Source: Tsuneonella flava (GTDB lineage: Bacteria > Pseudomonadota > Alphaproteobacteria > Sphingomonadales > Sphingomonadaceae). From it: 64,000 nucleotides of DNA. This document shows, one piece after another, positions 7,157 through 16,101 of the stretch. The position numbers and the translations under genes were made by a program. The stretch spans positions 124,001 to 188,000 of the forward strand of contig NZ_PHSO01000001.1 of assembly GCF_002870965.1 (NCBI RefSeq), written 5' to 3'. Position 1 is the first letter of the stretch. Every line of letters starts with the position of its first letter. The notes beneath the pieces were generated by a model, which saw only the letters and a program-made list of their open reading frames with translations, was not told where the DNA came from and ran no database searches.

Positions 7157-8320
7157 ATGACACGCAGAAAGCTGGCGATCCTCGTCGGTATCGTGATCGC
7201 AATCGGCGCTATGGCGTTGATATTCTGGCCAACCTCCGAGGTCGACGACCATGCAGGTGAAGATGACCATGCGCAGGAAGAAGCTGCGACCGAGACACCT
7301 GAAGGGGTGATCACGCTTAGCGAAGAGCAGATCAGCGAGGCCGGGATACAGCTGGCCTCCGTCCGGTCTGGAGCCGCTGTCGAGCTTGTCTTTCCGGCGA
7401 CTGTCGCGGCGAACCCCACTTCCACCGCCCGCATCGACGCCCGCGCTTCGGGTGTCGTCCGCTCGGTGGGCAAGACGCTGGGCGACTACGTTGCACGCGG
7501 CGAGACCGTAGCGCGCATCGAGAGCGCGGATGCCGCCGCGCTTGCCTCGCAACTCAGCACGGCACGGGCCCGGGTGACCGAGCTGTCTTCCGCCTACGAA
7601 CGCGAACGGCGTTTGTTCGAGGAGAATGTCACGGCCCGCCAGGATCTGGAAGGCGCGCAGGCCAATCTCAGCGTAGCCCGCTCGGAATTGCAGCGGGCGC
7701 AGGCCGCGGTAGCGGCAGCTGGGGTCAGCGGCGACGGGCGTTCGCTGGCAGTCACCTCTCCCCTGGCTGGCAGGATCACCGCGGCACCGATTGTGCTCGG
7801 GGCCTTCGTGGAAGCCGGCGAGGAACTCTACCGCGTGGTCGATCCCAATGGACTCCAGATCGAGGTGGCATTGCCTTCGGCCGAAGCCTCTCGCATCCAA
7901 CCTGGTGACGAGGCGGTGCTGCTGGTCGGCGACGGTCGGGAAATCGGCGCCCGGGTTCGTTCGGTCACGCCTTCGCTCGATCCGGAGAGCCGCAGTGCGA
8001 CTGCGGTCCTGTCGTTATCACGCGGCGTTCCGGGGCTTCAGCCGGGTGCCTTCCTTCAGGCACGGATCAGGCCTTCGGGCGAAATCGACCGCGACCGCAT
8101 CGCAGTGCCGGAAGACGCTATCCAGGTGGTCGAAGGACGCGACGTGGTCTTCGTCCGGACGAAGACCGGCTTCCAGGCTCGCGACGTGGAGCTCGGGACA
8201 CGATCCGCTGGTCAAGTGACGATCCTTTCCGGTCTTCAGGAGGGATGGCGGATCGCTGTCACCAATGCCTTCCTGCTCAAGGCCGAACTCGGGAAGGAGG
8301 GCGCGACCCATGGTCACTGA
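7157..8320 (+). CDS. czcB: CzcB-type periplasmic adaptor (HlyD/RND MFP subunit)
   Basis: 387 residues from the ATG at 7157, which has AAGGAT upstream; an in-frame GTG at 7142 is less likely. An N-terminal membrane anchor is followed by a His/Asp/Glu-rich stretch (residues about 31-45, VDDHAGEDDHAQEE), a probable metal-binding antenna. Next come the barrel-sandwich hybrid with paired lipoyl halves, an alpha-helical hairpin (about residues 135-185) and beta-barrel segments ending in VPEDAIQVVEGRDVVFV. It links CzcA to CzcC. The CzcA start lies inside its last codons. Confidence 0.9.
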   Translation: MTRRKLAILVGIVIAIGAMALIFWPTSEVDDHAGEDDHAQEEAATETPEGVITLSEEQISEAGIQLASVRSGAAVELVFPATVAANPTSTARIDARASGVVRSVGKTLGDYVARGETVARIESADAAALASQLSTARARVTELSSAYERERRLFEENVTARQDLEGAQANLSVARSELQRAQAAVAAAGVSGDGRSLAVTSPLAGRITAAPIVLGAFVEAGEELYRVVDPNGLQIEVALPSAEASRIQPGDEAVLLVGDGREIGARVRSVTPSLDPESRSATAVLSLSRGVPGLQPGAFLQARIRPSGEIDRDRIAVPEDAIQVVEGRDVVFVRTKTGFQARDVELGTRSAGQVTILSGLQEGWRIAVTNAFLLKAELGKEGATHGH

Positions 8321-11300
8321 GACTCACAACGAGCCCGCCGTGGCAACCCATGCAGATACGGGCAGTCATCGCCACGGTTTGATCGGGGCCATCCTCGACA
8401 TTGCCGTGCGGTTCCGCTGGGCTGTGATCGTCCTCACCGTCTTCGCAGCCATCTACGGCGCCATGAACCTTTTGCGCCTTCCGATTGATGCGGTGCCGGA
8501 CATCACCAACACGCAGGTGCAGATCAACACCAGCGCGCCTGCCCTCTCTCCCTCGCAGGTGGAGACGCAGGTGACCTTCCCCATCGAGACCGGGCTTGCC
8601 GGGATCGAAGGGCTGGAGATGACCCGCTCGATCTCGCGTAACGGCTTCAGCCAGGTCACCGCGATCTTCGAAGAAGGCACCGACATCTACTTCGCACGGC
8701 AACAAGTGAACGAACGGCTGGCCCCGATTGGTGCGTCGCTGCCGGAAGGAGCGGAGCCCACGATGGGACCGATCTCGACCGGCCTGGGCGAGGTGCTCAT
8801 GTATACGATCGAATACGAGTATCCGGGAGGTCGCGATGCGCCCAAGGGTGGTCGAACAGGCTGGCAGTCGGACGGGAGCTTCATCACCGAACGCGGTGAT
8901 CGCCTCAACACCGAGGTCGCCAAGGCAGCCTATCTTCGCACGGTGCAGGACTGGGTCGTTGCTCCGCTCATGCGCTCAATTGACGGCGTTGCCGGGGTGG
9001 ATTCGATCGGCGGCTATGAGAAGCAGTTCCTCGTCCAGCCCGATCCTGCCCGTCTTACGGGCTATGGCCTATCGTTCGACTCCCTGATCGAGGCCTTGGA
9101 AGCGGCAAACCTCGCTGAAGGCGCCAACTTTGTCGATCGTGCCGGAGAGGCTCTGCTCGTCCGCGTCGATGCGCGTCTTGGGGGCACTCAGGACATCGAA
9201 CAGGCGGTGGTCGCGACCCGCGAGGGCGTTCCGATCCGGATCGGGGATGTCGCCTCGGTTCGCATCGGCGGCGACCTCAGAACCGGCGCTGCCTCGCTCA
9301 ATGGCGAGGAAGCGGTCGTTGGAACGGTCCTGATGCGCAGCGGCGAGAACAGCCGCACCGTGGCTGCCGCCTCGGCCGAGCGACTGGAAGAAGTCCGCGC
9401 CTCGCTCCCTGCCGGAGTGGTCGCCGAGATCGTCTACAACCGCTCGTCGCTCGTCGATGCGACCATCGCCACGGTCGAGAAGAACCTTGTCGAGGGCGCG
9501 CTTCTGGTGATCGCAGTCCTGTTCCTGATGCTCGGCAATATCCGGGCAGCGATCATCGCCGCATTGGTCATTCCGATATCCATGTTGATGGCAGCGGTGG
9601 GAATGAACAGGCTTGGTGTCTCGGGCAATTTGATGAGCCTCGGGGCACTGGACTTCGGCCTTATCGTCGATGGCGCAGTTATCATCGTCGAGAACAGCGT
9701 CGCGCGGCTCGCCGCCAGGCAGCACCGCGAAGGTCGATTGCTCCGCCTCGGCGAACGGCTGACGGAGACACGGCTGGCTGCACAGGAGATGATCAAGCCG
9801 ACCGTCTACGGTCAAGCGATCATCCTCTTGGTCTATGCGCCGCTTCTCACCTTCACGGGGGTCGAGGGCAAGACGTTCTCACCCATGGCCATCACGGTCA
9901 TGCTGGCACTCGCCTCCGCCTTCGTGCTGTCCCTGACCTTCGTGCCGGCGATGATCGCGGTGCTCCTCAGTCGCAAGCTGACCGAGAAGGAGGTCAAGCC
10001 CGTTCGGATGGCGAAGGAACGCTATGGCCCGGCGGTGCGCCGCGCCATCGCACGTCCCTGGCCGGTGATCGGTGCGGGCGCCGGGCTCTTCGCCGTAGCG
10101 GCTTTCGTGTTCACCTTCCTCGGCAGCGAGTTCACACCGCAGCTGGATGAACGCGACATCGCGGTTCAGTCGCTGCGGATACCGTCGACCTCGCTCGAAC
10201 GATCGCTCGCCATGCAGAGACAGGTGGAGGACAGGCTCGAGACCTTCCCGCAAGTCGAGCTGGTTTTCTCGCGCACCGGCACGGCCGAGGTCGCGAGCGA
10301 TCCGATGCCGCCGAACGCGTCCGACGCCTACGTGATCTTGAAGCCGCGCGAAGAGTGGCCCGATCCCGACCTGTCGAAAGATGAACTCGTCGCACAGATG
10401 GAGGAGTCGCTCAGCGGTCTGGTGGGCAACCTCTACGAATTCAGCCAACCCATCGAACTGCGCTTCAACGAGCTGATCGCGGGTGTTCGCGGCGACGTGG
10501 CGGTCAAGCTCTACGGAGACGACCTTACCGCGCTGACCCGGTCAGCCGGAGAGGTGGCCGAGGTGTTGCGCGGCGTCGAGGGTGCTGCCGACGTCAAGGT
10601 CCAGCAGGTCACTGGCTTTCCTACGCTGGACATTGCCTTCGATCGCCCGACGATCGCCCGATACGGTCTGACCGTGGAGGAGGTCGCACAATCAGTGGCT
10701 ATCGCGCTGGGTGGTCGTCCGGCGGGACTGGTATTCGAGGGGGACCGCCGCTTCGATGTCGTCGTGCGGCTCGAGGATGCGACCCGGGACGATTTCGATC
10801 AGCTCGGCGCTCTGCCCGTAGTCCTCGAAAACGGGGTAACGGTCCCGCTTCGCACGCTGGCGGATTTCCAGGTGGTAGATGGTCTCGCCGAGGTTCGCCG
10901 GGAGCAGGGTCGCCGATTGGTGATCGTGTCGGCGAACGTGCGCGAACGCGATCTCGGCTCTTTTGTTGAGGAGGCCCGCGCAGGTGTCTCCGAAAGCGTC
11001 GAATTGCCGGCCGCATCCTTCATCGAATGGGGCGGGCAATACCAGAACCTCCAGGCCGCGCAGGCGAGGCTCGCCCTCGTCGTTCCGGTCTGCTTCGCGC
11101 TGGTGCTGCTGCTCCTGTTCATGGCGCTCGGCGGGTGGGTTCCGGCACTCGCGGTCTTCAGCGCGATTCCGATGGCGCTGGCAGGCGGGGTCTTCGCGCT
11201 TGCCTTACGGGGGATGCCGTTCTCGGTGTCCGCCGCAGTGGGCTTCATCGCCCTATCGGGCGTCGCGGTATTGAACGGCCTCGTGATGATGACCGCGATA

Positions 11301-11642
11301 CGCCAGCGCCTCGATAAGGGAATGCCTCTCGATGAGGCGATCTCCGATGGCGCATTGGCGAGGTTGCGACCGGTGCTGATGACAGCGTTGGTGGCTTCGC
11401 TCGGCTTCGTGCCTATGGCCCTTGCAACCGGCACTGGCGCGGAAGTCCAGCGTCCGCTGGCCACTGTCGTGATCGGCGGATTGATTACCGCGACCGCGCT
11501 TACGCTCTTCGTCCTGCCCGCGATCGCGCGGCTCGTGCTCAATCGATCGGATGATGAGCGCAGCTGGCGCGAGAAGTGGTGGGATCGCCTGCGTCGAAAC
11601 GTGACCAGCGACGAGCAGCGCGAACTGACGGACATCGTATGA
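8310..11642 (+). CDS. czcA: CzcA-type heavy-metal RND efflux transporter
   Basis: 1,110 residues; the ATG at 8310 has an AAGGAGG site 9 bp upstream and overlaps the CzcB end. It has the RND layout: TM1 near residues 30-50, two large periplasmic loops, and TM2-6 and TM8-12 clusters. The HME-family proton-relay signature GALDFGLIVDGAVIIVEN (within about residues 445-465) carries the Asp, Asp and Glu needed in CzcA for proton-driven export. This marks it as a divalent-cation pump (Zn/Cd/Co class) rather than the Cu/Ag CusA class. It is the motor of the CzcCBA complex. Confidence 0.92.
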   Translation: MVTETHNEPAVATHADTGSHRHGLIGAILDIAVRFRWAVIVLTVFAAIYGAMNLLRLPIDAVPDITNTQVQINTSAPALSPSQVETQVTFPIETGLAGIEGLEMTRSISRNGFSQVTAIFEEGTDIYFARQQVNERLAPIGASLPEGAEPTMGPISTGLGEVLMYTIEYEYPGGRDAPKGGRTGWQSDGSFITERGDRLNTEVAKAAYLRTVQDWVVAPLMRSIDGVAGVDSIGGYEKQFLVQPDPARLTGYGLSFDSLIEALEAANLAEGANFVDRAGEALLVRVDARLGGTQDIEQAVVATREGVPIRIGDVASVRIGGDLRTGAASLNGEEAVVGTVLMRSGENSRTVAAASAERLEEVRASLPAGVVAEIVYNRSSLVDATIATVEKNLVEGALLVIAVLFLMLGNIRAAIIAALVIPISMLMAAVGMNRLGVSGNLMSLGALDFGLIVDGAVIIVENSVARLAARQHREGRLLRLGERLTETRLAAQEMIKPTVYGQAIILLVYAPLLTFTGVEGKTFSPMAITVMLALASAFVLSLTFVPAMIAVLLSRKLTEKEVKPVRMAKERYGPAVRRAIARPWPVIGAGAGLFAVAAFVFTFLGSEFTPQLDERDIAVQSLRIPSTSLERSLAMQRQVEDRLETFPQVELVFSRTGTAEVASDPMPPNASDAYVILKPREEWPDPDLSKDELVAQMEESLSGLVGNLYEFSQPIELRFNELIAGVRGDVAVKLYGDDLTALTRSAGEVAEVLRGVEGAADVKVQQVTGFPTLDIAFDRPTIARYGLTVEEVAQSVAIALGGRPAGLVFEGDRRFDVVVRLEDATRDDFDQLGALPVVLENGVTVPLRTLADFQVVDGLAEVRREQGRRLVIVSANVRERDLGSFVEEARAGVSESVELPAASFIEWGGQYQNLQAAQARLALVVPVCFALVLLLLFMALGGWVPALAVFSAIPMALAGGVFALALRGMPFSVSAAVGFIALSGVAVLNGLVMMTAIRQRLDKGMPLDEAISDGALARLRPVLMTALVASLGFVPMALATGTGAEVQRPLATVVIGGLITATALTLFVLPAIARLVLNRSDDERSWREKWWDRLRRNVTSDEQRELTDIV

Positions 11643-11664
11643 TGGTCCAAGAAAGGAGAATACG

Positions 11665-12036
11665 ATGTTGAAGATAGACGAAGAGAACGGACTGCTGCGG
11701 ATACGCGCCAGCGGCCAACTCGAAAGCTCGGACTACGATGACTTCGTGCCTCGGTTCGAGCAGCTTGTTGGGCGAAAGCCCGGCAAGCTGCCGATGGTAA
11801 TCGAACTCGCGTCCGATTTTGCAGGCTGGGATCGGCCCGGACTATGGCGCGACCTCAAGTTCGACGCGAATCATCAGGACAGCTTCGGCAGGATCGCCAT
11901 CGTCGGCGATGCGAAATGGGAGGAATGGGGCACCAGGCTCTCCGATCCTCTCATCCGCGCCGAAATGAAGTTCTTCGAGCCCTCCCAGCACCAGGTTGCC
12001 GAGAACTGGGCCCGATCCGGGGAGGATACGGCATGA
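11665..12036 (+). CDS. SpoIIAA-like (STAS-related) protein
   Basis: 123 residues with a strong AAGGAG site 23 bp after czcA. The sequence has the SpoIIAA-like pattern: GLLRIRASGQLESSDYDDFVPRFE near the N-terminus (residues 10-33), a central GKLPMVIELASDFAGW strand-helix, and FGRIAIVGDAKWEEWG. It is soluble, with no signal peptide. Proteins of this family often sit beside ion transporters and may bind lipid or act as regulatory STAS-like partners; the role here is unknown. It overlaps the next transporter gene by 4 bp, so it is part of the efflux operon. Confidence 0.75.
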   Translation: MLKIDEENGLLRIRASGQLESSDYDDFVPRFEQLVGRKPGKLPMVIELASDFAGWDRPGLWRDLKFDANHQDSFGRIAIVGDAKWEEWGTRLSDPLIRAEMKFFEPSQHQVAENWARSGEDTA

Positions 12037-12671
12037 GTGGCGACCATGATATCGATCTCGGTTCGGCCGGGAAGCGCCGGACGCTGTGGATCGTGCTCTG
12101 GCTGAACCTCGCTATCGCGATCGGGTTTTTCGTCGTCGGCTACTTCGCGGATTCGAACGCACTCTTGGCGAACGGGCTCGACAACTCGTCCGACGCGATA
12201 GTCTATGCGCTTAGCCTGCTCGCGCTGGCTCGCTCGCGCGTCTGGCAGCGTGGTGCGGCGCGGTTCTCCGGGGTGATGCTCCTGGTATTCGCGGCAGGTG
12301 TCATTGCCGATGCCGTGCGTCGATTCCTGGAAGGCTCGGAGCCAGGTGGATTCATGATGCTCGCGATGGCGGCAGTCGCAGCCGTGGTGAATCTGATCTG
12401 CCTGCGGATGCTCCAGCGGACGGAGGACAAGGATGTCAGCATGCGCGCAGCGACGACCTTCAGCTTCAATGATTTTATTGCCAATGGCGGGATCATCATC
12501 GCGGGCATCGTCGTGATGCTCACCGGCGCTAATTGGCCCGACCTGGTCGTAGGCGTCGCTGTGGCATGCATTGCCCTTTATGGCGGCATCCAGATCCTGC
12601 GCGATGCCCACATGGACATCCATGACGAGGAAGGGAGCGAGCATCGGAAGGGGGATCAGTTCCGGACATGA
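12033..12671 (+). CDS. CDF-like six-TM cation transporter with non-canonical metal site
   Basis: 212 residues from the ATG overlapping the previous stop. Six hydrophobic segments resemble the transporter at 4396. TM2 reads NGLDNSSDAI and TM5 reads FNDFIANGG, where canonical CDF proteins have HxxxD or DxxxD pairs. It lacks the cytoplasmic C-terminal domain of CzcD and ends in a charged tail. It could be a CDF subfamily with altered metal specificity or a partner of the canonical CzcD downstream, whose start overlaps its stop. Confidence 0.72.
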   Translation: MSGDHDIDLGSAGKRRTLWIVLWLNLAIAIGFFVVGYFADSNALLANGLDNSSDAIVYALSLLALARSRVWQRGAARFSGVMLLVFAAGVIADAVRRFLEGSEPGGFMMLAMAAVAAVVNLICLRMLQRTEDKDVSMRAATTFSFNDFIANGGIIIAGIVVMLTGANWPDLVVGVAVACIALYGGIQILRDAHMDIHDEEGSEHRKGDQFRT

Positions 12672-13621
12672 GCAATCAACACACACATGGTGGGCATGGC
12701 GGCCACAGTCACGGCGAGGAGAACCTGAGTGATCGCCAGCTGATCTTCGCGGTCGCGATCAACCTCTTGCTCACGCTCGCGCAGATCGTCGGCGGGATAG
12801 TCTCGGGTTCGCTGGCTCTCATTGCCGACGCCCTTCACAACTTCAGTGACGCCGCCTCGCTCGGCCTCGCGTGGTTCGCCCGAAGGACCGGCAGGCGTCC
12901 CGCCGACAGACGGATGACGTTCGGTTATGCGCAGGGCGAGGTCGTCGCTGCGCTCATCAACCTGACGACGCTGCTCATCATCGGCTTCTATCTGCTCGTG
13001 GAAGCGATCAACCGCTTCGCCGATCCGCAACCCATCGAAGGATGGACGGTGATCGCCGTTGCGGGCGTGGCATTGGTGATCGATCTGGTTACCGCTTTCA
13101 TCACCCACCGCGGCGCCAAGGACAGCATCAACATGAAGGCGGCGTTCCTTCACAATGTGTCCGATGCCATGGCCTCGGTCGGGGTGATCGTCGCCGGGGT
13201 CCTGATCCTGCTATACGATCTCTACGTGGCCGATCTGGTCATCACCGTCATCATCGCCGCCTATGTGATCTGGCAGGGGCTATCGTTGATGCCGCGCACG
13301 GTCCGCCTGCTGATGGGTGCGGTGCCCGACGACGTCGAACTGCGAGAAATCATGGACGAACTCGAGGCGATCGATGGCGTCGAGAGCATCCACCATCTAC
13401 ACGTCTGGAATTTGGGAGAGCACCGCCGCGCCCTCGAGGTCCACATCGTGCCATCCCGCCCGTCACTCGAGCGGTTCGAAGAGCTGAAGCGAACGGTGCG
13501 GCTGCGCCTCTCCTCCCGGTTCGGTATCGAACACACGACGCTGGAAGCCTGCCTCGCGACGGACTGCGACGAGAGACTGATAGCCCAAGCCGGGCATTCC
13601 GGACGCGTATCCGTGGATTGA
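12668..13621 (+). CDS. czcD: CzcD-type cation diffusion facilitator (Zn/Cd/Co exporter)
   Basis: 317 residues. A His-rich N-terminus (HTHGGHGGHSHGE) is followed by six membrane segments. Both canonical metal-site pairs are present: HNFSD in TM2 (about residue 58) and HNVSD in TM5 (about residue 162), the HDHD arrangement of Zn/Cd transporters. A cytoplasmic domain with IHHLHVWNL follows (about residues 235-300). It exchanges cytosolic Zn2+/Cd2+ for protons at the inner membrane and would feed the CzcCBA pump. It is the last gene of the coupled efflux operon. Confidence 0.92.
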   Translation: MSNQHTHGGHGGHSHGEENLSDRQLIFAVAINLLLTLAQIVGGIVSGSLALIADALHNFSDAASLGLAWFARRTGRRPADRRMTFGYAQGEVVAALINLTTLLIIGFYLLVEAINRFADPQPIEGWTVIAVAGVALVIDLVTAFITHRGAKDSINMKAAFLHNVSDAMASVGVIVAGVLILLYDLYVADLVITVIIAAYVIWQGLSLMPRTVRLLMGAVPDDVELREIMDELEAIDGVESIHHLHVWNLGEHRRALEVHIVPSRPSLERFEELKRTVRLRLSSRFGIEHTTLEACLATDCDERLIAQAGHSGRVSVD

Positions 13622-13672
13622 ACTCGCACGTGAAAAGCACGGGCGGCCGGAACCTATCTTTTCGATGCGGTA

Positions 13673-13948
13673 TTACTTGGCGGCTTCGGAGAGGAAGGTC
13701 GCCAGCCTCTGCACGGCTCCTCGCTCTGCCCTGTAGGTGACTGAGCGCCCTTCTTTCGTCGAAGAGACGAGCCCCGCGTTCCGCAACACCGACAGGTGAA
13801 CAGAGGTGTTGTTGGGCATGGTGTCGGTCTGTTCAGCAACCTCGCTGGACGTGATGCCGTTCGCCGCTCGCGCTATGGCCAGAAATATCTCCAGCCGGGT
13901 CGGCTGGGCCAAGGCACTGAGTTTCGCGACGGCATCCATCTTTTCCAT
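13673..13948 (-). CDS. ArsR-family repressor lacking metal-binding cysteines
   Basis: 91 residues from the ATG at 13948, which has an AGGAGA site 3 bp upstream; an upstream in-frame TTG is less likely. The protein is a bare winged helix of the ArsR/SmtB class (LAQPTRLEIFLAIA, then TSSEVAEQTD and VHLSVLRNAGLV). It has no cysteine at all, so the classical alpha-3 (ELCVCD) metal site is absent. The inducer is therefore unknown. It is convergent to czcD and divergent from the gene cluster at 14088, with a perfect inverted repeat in the shared upstream region. Confidence 0.82.
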   Translation of the reverse strand: MEKMDAVAKLSALAQPTRLEIFLAIARAANGITSSEVAEQTDTMPNNTSVHLSVLRNAGLVSSTKEGRSVTYRAERGAVQRLATFLSEAAK

Positions 13949-13992
13949 TCTCCTGCTGATAGCGTCAGCGATCCCTACCGACAAGTTAATTC

Positions 13993-14018
13993 AATACTTC
14001 ATTACCTATTGAAGTATT
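13993..14018. promoter_or_regulatory. Operator-like inverted repeat between arsR-type gene and the 14,088 cluster
   Basis: A perfect 9-bp inverted repeat, AATACTTCA (13993-14001) and TGAAGTATT (14010-14018), is separated by 8 bp of AT-rich DNA. The size and AT-rich arms fit ArsR-family operators. A rightward promoter is possible with TTGAAG (14009-14014) and TATGTG 16 bp further on. The ArsR-type gene product at 13673-13948 may bind here and control both itself and the divergent cluster. Confidence 0.6.
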
Positions 14019-14087
14019 TTCTGTTCATGCTATGTGCCGTGTCACGAGGCGCTGGTAGGTCCAGTGCGGAACGTGGGGAGCGGTGCG

Positions 14088-14465
14088 ATGAGCGATACCG
14101 CAGAATTCGAAATCGACCCTTATTTCGAGCAGGCTCCGGTGGACTGGGCGCTCGATCCTCTCGAGGACAGGAGTGGAGGCATGTTGGCTGTTCACCGTGT
14201 CGCGCTCGTCCGGATCGCATGCGTGGCTGCAGAAACCGGCGCCCGAATGCAGCGGGACGGCTTGGCGAATGATCCCGTCGGCTGGATGGTCTCGCCGCGC
14301 GAGCTCTTCGAAGGCCGCGCGCCGATCGAAGCCTGCATGGAGCGCAGCGCCTGTTCGAAGGCGATCCTTCTTCATGGCTTGGGTTTCGGCCTCGACGCCG
14401 ATCCGGCAGTCATCGATCGATTGCTCTTCGACCATTCGGCATCCTTGGAGACCGGACGTGGTTGA
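14088..14465 (+). CDS. Small protein of unknown function, first gene of a five-gene cluster
   Basis: 125 residues from the ATG at 14088, chosen for the GGGGAG site 9 bp upstream. It is soluble and acidic at the N-terminus, without signal peptide or membrane segment. A C-terminal segment, WMVSPRELFEGRAPIEAC then LLHGLGFGLDADP, looks like a conserved helical domain. It is faintly reminiscent of the WL-P...G..P dimer segment of ParS/MbcA-type antitoxins, but that resemblance is too weak to name it. The 3' end overlaps the exonuclease gene by 8 bp, so the two are translationally coupled. Confidence 0.6.
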   Translation: MSDTAEFEIDPYFEQAPVDWALDPLEDRSGGMLAVHRVALVRIACVAAETGARMQRDGLANDPVGWMVSPRELFEGRAPIEACMERSACSKAILLHGLGFGLDADPAVIDRLLFDHSASLETGRG

Positions 14466-15330
14466 ACCGGCGCAGTCCGACATCCGGCAGCTCCGCCGTG
14501 TCGATCTTCACGTAGGTGAAACAGGCTTCGGGGATCCGGACGATCCTCAACGCGTGGCGGCCGTTCTGGATGTGGAGACCACCGGGCTCGACCCTGAAAG
14601 CGACAGGGTCATCGAACTGGCGGTAAGACGCTTCAGGTATGATCCCGGCGGGCACATTACCGAGATCGGTCGGGCATGGTGCTGGCGCGAGGACCCTGGC
14701 GTCCCCCTGCCCGAAGACATCATCCGGATCACCGGCATCACGGATCAGGACCTGATCGGTCGGCGGATAGACGACCGGGTCGCGACCGATATCATATCGT
14801 CGGCCGATGTCGTCATTGCGCACAACGCTGCCTTCGACCGTCCCATGGTGGAGAAGCGCCTCACCGACCTGCCGATCAAGCAGTGGGCTTGCTCCTGCGT
14901 GGAGATCGACTGGGCCGCCGCTGGCTTCGAAGGCAGGTCGCTCGGCTGGCTCTGCGCGCAAGCAGGATGGTTCTATGATGCGCACCGAGCGCAGGGGGAT
15001 GTCGACGCGCTCATTCAGCTTCTGCGCCATGAGCGGACCGATGGTCGTCCGCTGCTCTACGAGCTCGATGGCAGCTCTTCATGCGATAGTTTCGTTATCG
15101 AAGCGGTCGGCTCGGCCTTCTCGACCAAGGATGCTCTGCGGATGCGCGGCTACCGCTGGAATCCGAAGACGCAGGTCTGGTGGCGTGAGGTCATGGAATT
15201 CCGCCTTCTCGAGGAACAGGCGTGGTTGGCCAGCGAGGTCTACGCGAGCGGAAAGGGTGCCCGAGCCCTCGGCCCCCGTCTCACGCGCCGAGACGCATAC
15301 AGCCGCTATCGCCTCGATGGTGCGGACTGA
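14458..15330 (+). CDS. DEDDh-type 3'-5' exonuclease (DnaQ fold) with extra C-terminal domain
   Basis: 290 residues from a GTG overlapping the preceding gene. The exonuclease motifs are intact: ExoI VLDVETTGLD (about residues 37-46), ExoII HNAAFDRPM, and ExoIII HRAQGDVDALIQLL, which gives a complete DEDDh metal site. About 90 residues follow, including ALRMRGYRWNPKTQVWWRE, an extension seen in some DNA polymerase III epsilon-like nucleases. It is not a housekeeping dnaQ by context. It lies between a small unknown protein and three other accessory genes, so a role in an accessory or defence function is possible. Confidence 0.8.
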   Translation: MVEPAQSDIRQLRRVDLHVGETGFGDPDDPQRVAAVLDVETTGLDPESDRVIELAVRRFRYDPGGHITEIGRAWCWREDPGVPLPEDIIRITGITDQDLIGRRIDDRVATDIISSADVVIAHNAAFDRPMVEKRLTDLPIKQWACSCVEIDWAAAGFEGRSLGWLCAQAGWFYDAHRAQGDVDALIQLLRHERTDGRPLLYELDGSSSCDSFVIEAVGSAFSTKDALRMRGYRWNPKTQVWWREVMEFRLLEEQAWLASEVYASGKGARALGPRLTRRDAYSRYRLDGAD

Positions 15331-15366
15331 TCGATACCCCAATAAATTAGCTCAGGAGAACCGAAC

Positions 15367-16101
15367 ATGGCGAGGAAACCGACACAGCGAAAAGTTGCCG
15401 GCAAGCAGGTCGCGCAAGCGACGCTGCCGGACGGCCTGATGAACGCCGCACCGGTTCCCTACCCGGTGGCGGACACCAGCATCACCGCACTGCAGGTGTA
15501 TCACAATCCTGATCGCCGACCGTCGGGCGACGGTCCTTGGAACAACGAGGCGGATAAGGTCTCCTGGATCGACAACGAGACCGGCCTCGGCTGCATCATG
15601 CTTCGCCAGAAGAACGGGACGATCTCCGGATATGTGGGGGTGAGCCCAGACCATCCGCTCTTCGGCTTCGAAGCGGACGCCGTGCCGGTCGGCGTCTCCA
15701 ACACGGTCCACGGCGGCGTGACCTACGGCAAGGCATGCGAGGTCAACCGGTTCGCTCGCGTAGCATGGGGTGAGCCGCGTCAGGAACGCTACACGGTATG
15801 CCACACGACTTGGGTCAGGACGGTGCAGGACTATCGCACGGTGCAGACCACAGAGGACGAGTTCCACGAGGATCTGTGGTGGTTGGGTTTCGACACCGAT
15901 CATCCGGGCGACCTCGTTCCCAACGGTCGATATGGCGAAGGTCGCAAGGGTGACGTCTATCGCGATCAGTCCTTCGTCTACGCGAACTGCATCGAACTGG
16001 CGCGAAAGTTGAAGTCGATGATCGAGAAGGGTTCGAACAGGGATAATCCGATACGCGAGCCGCTCGGCCTTCCGGCCCCCTCCGAACGCCACGGTGAGTA
16101 A
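15367..16101 (+). CDS. Hypothetical protein, 244 residues, cluster gene 3
   Basis: A soluble protein with a basic N-terminal tail (MARKPTQRKVAGKQVAQ) and no signal peptide. An AGGAG site precedes the ATG. The core is rich in Trp, Tyr, His and Asp, with a repeat of WIDNETGLGCIMLRQ and a central CEVNRFARVAWGE. I do not recognise a named family, although similar proteins appear to occur on phages and plasmids. The stop overlaps the next start (TAATG). Position in a compact run with an exonuclease and a DUF2235 hydrolase is the only functional hint. Confidence 0.62.
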   Translation: MARKPTQRKVAGKQVAQATLPDGLMNAAPVPYPVADTSITALQVYHNPDRRPSGDGPWNNEADKVSWIDNETGLGCIMLRQKNGTISGYVGVSPDHPLFGFEADAVPVGVSNTVHGGVTYGKACEVNRFARVAWGEPRQERYTVCHTTWVRTVQDYRTVQTTEDEFHEDLWWLGFDTDHPGDLVPNGRYGEGRKGDVYRDQSFVYANCIELARKLKSMIEKGSNRDNPIREPLGLPAPSERHGE

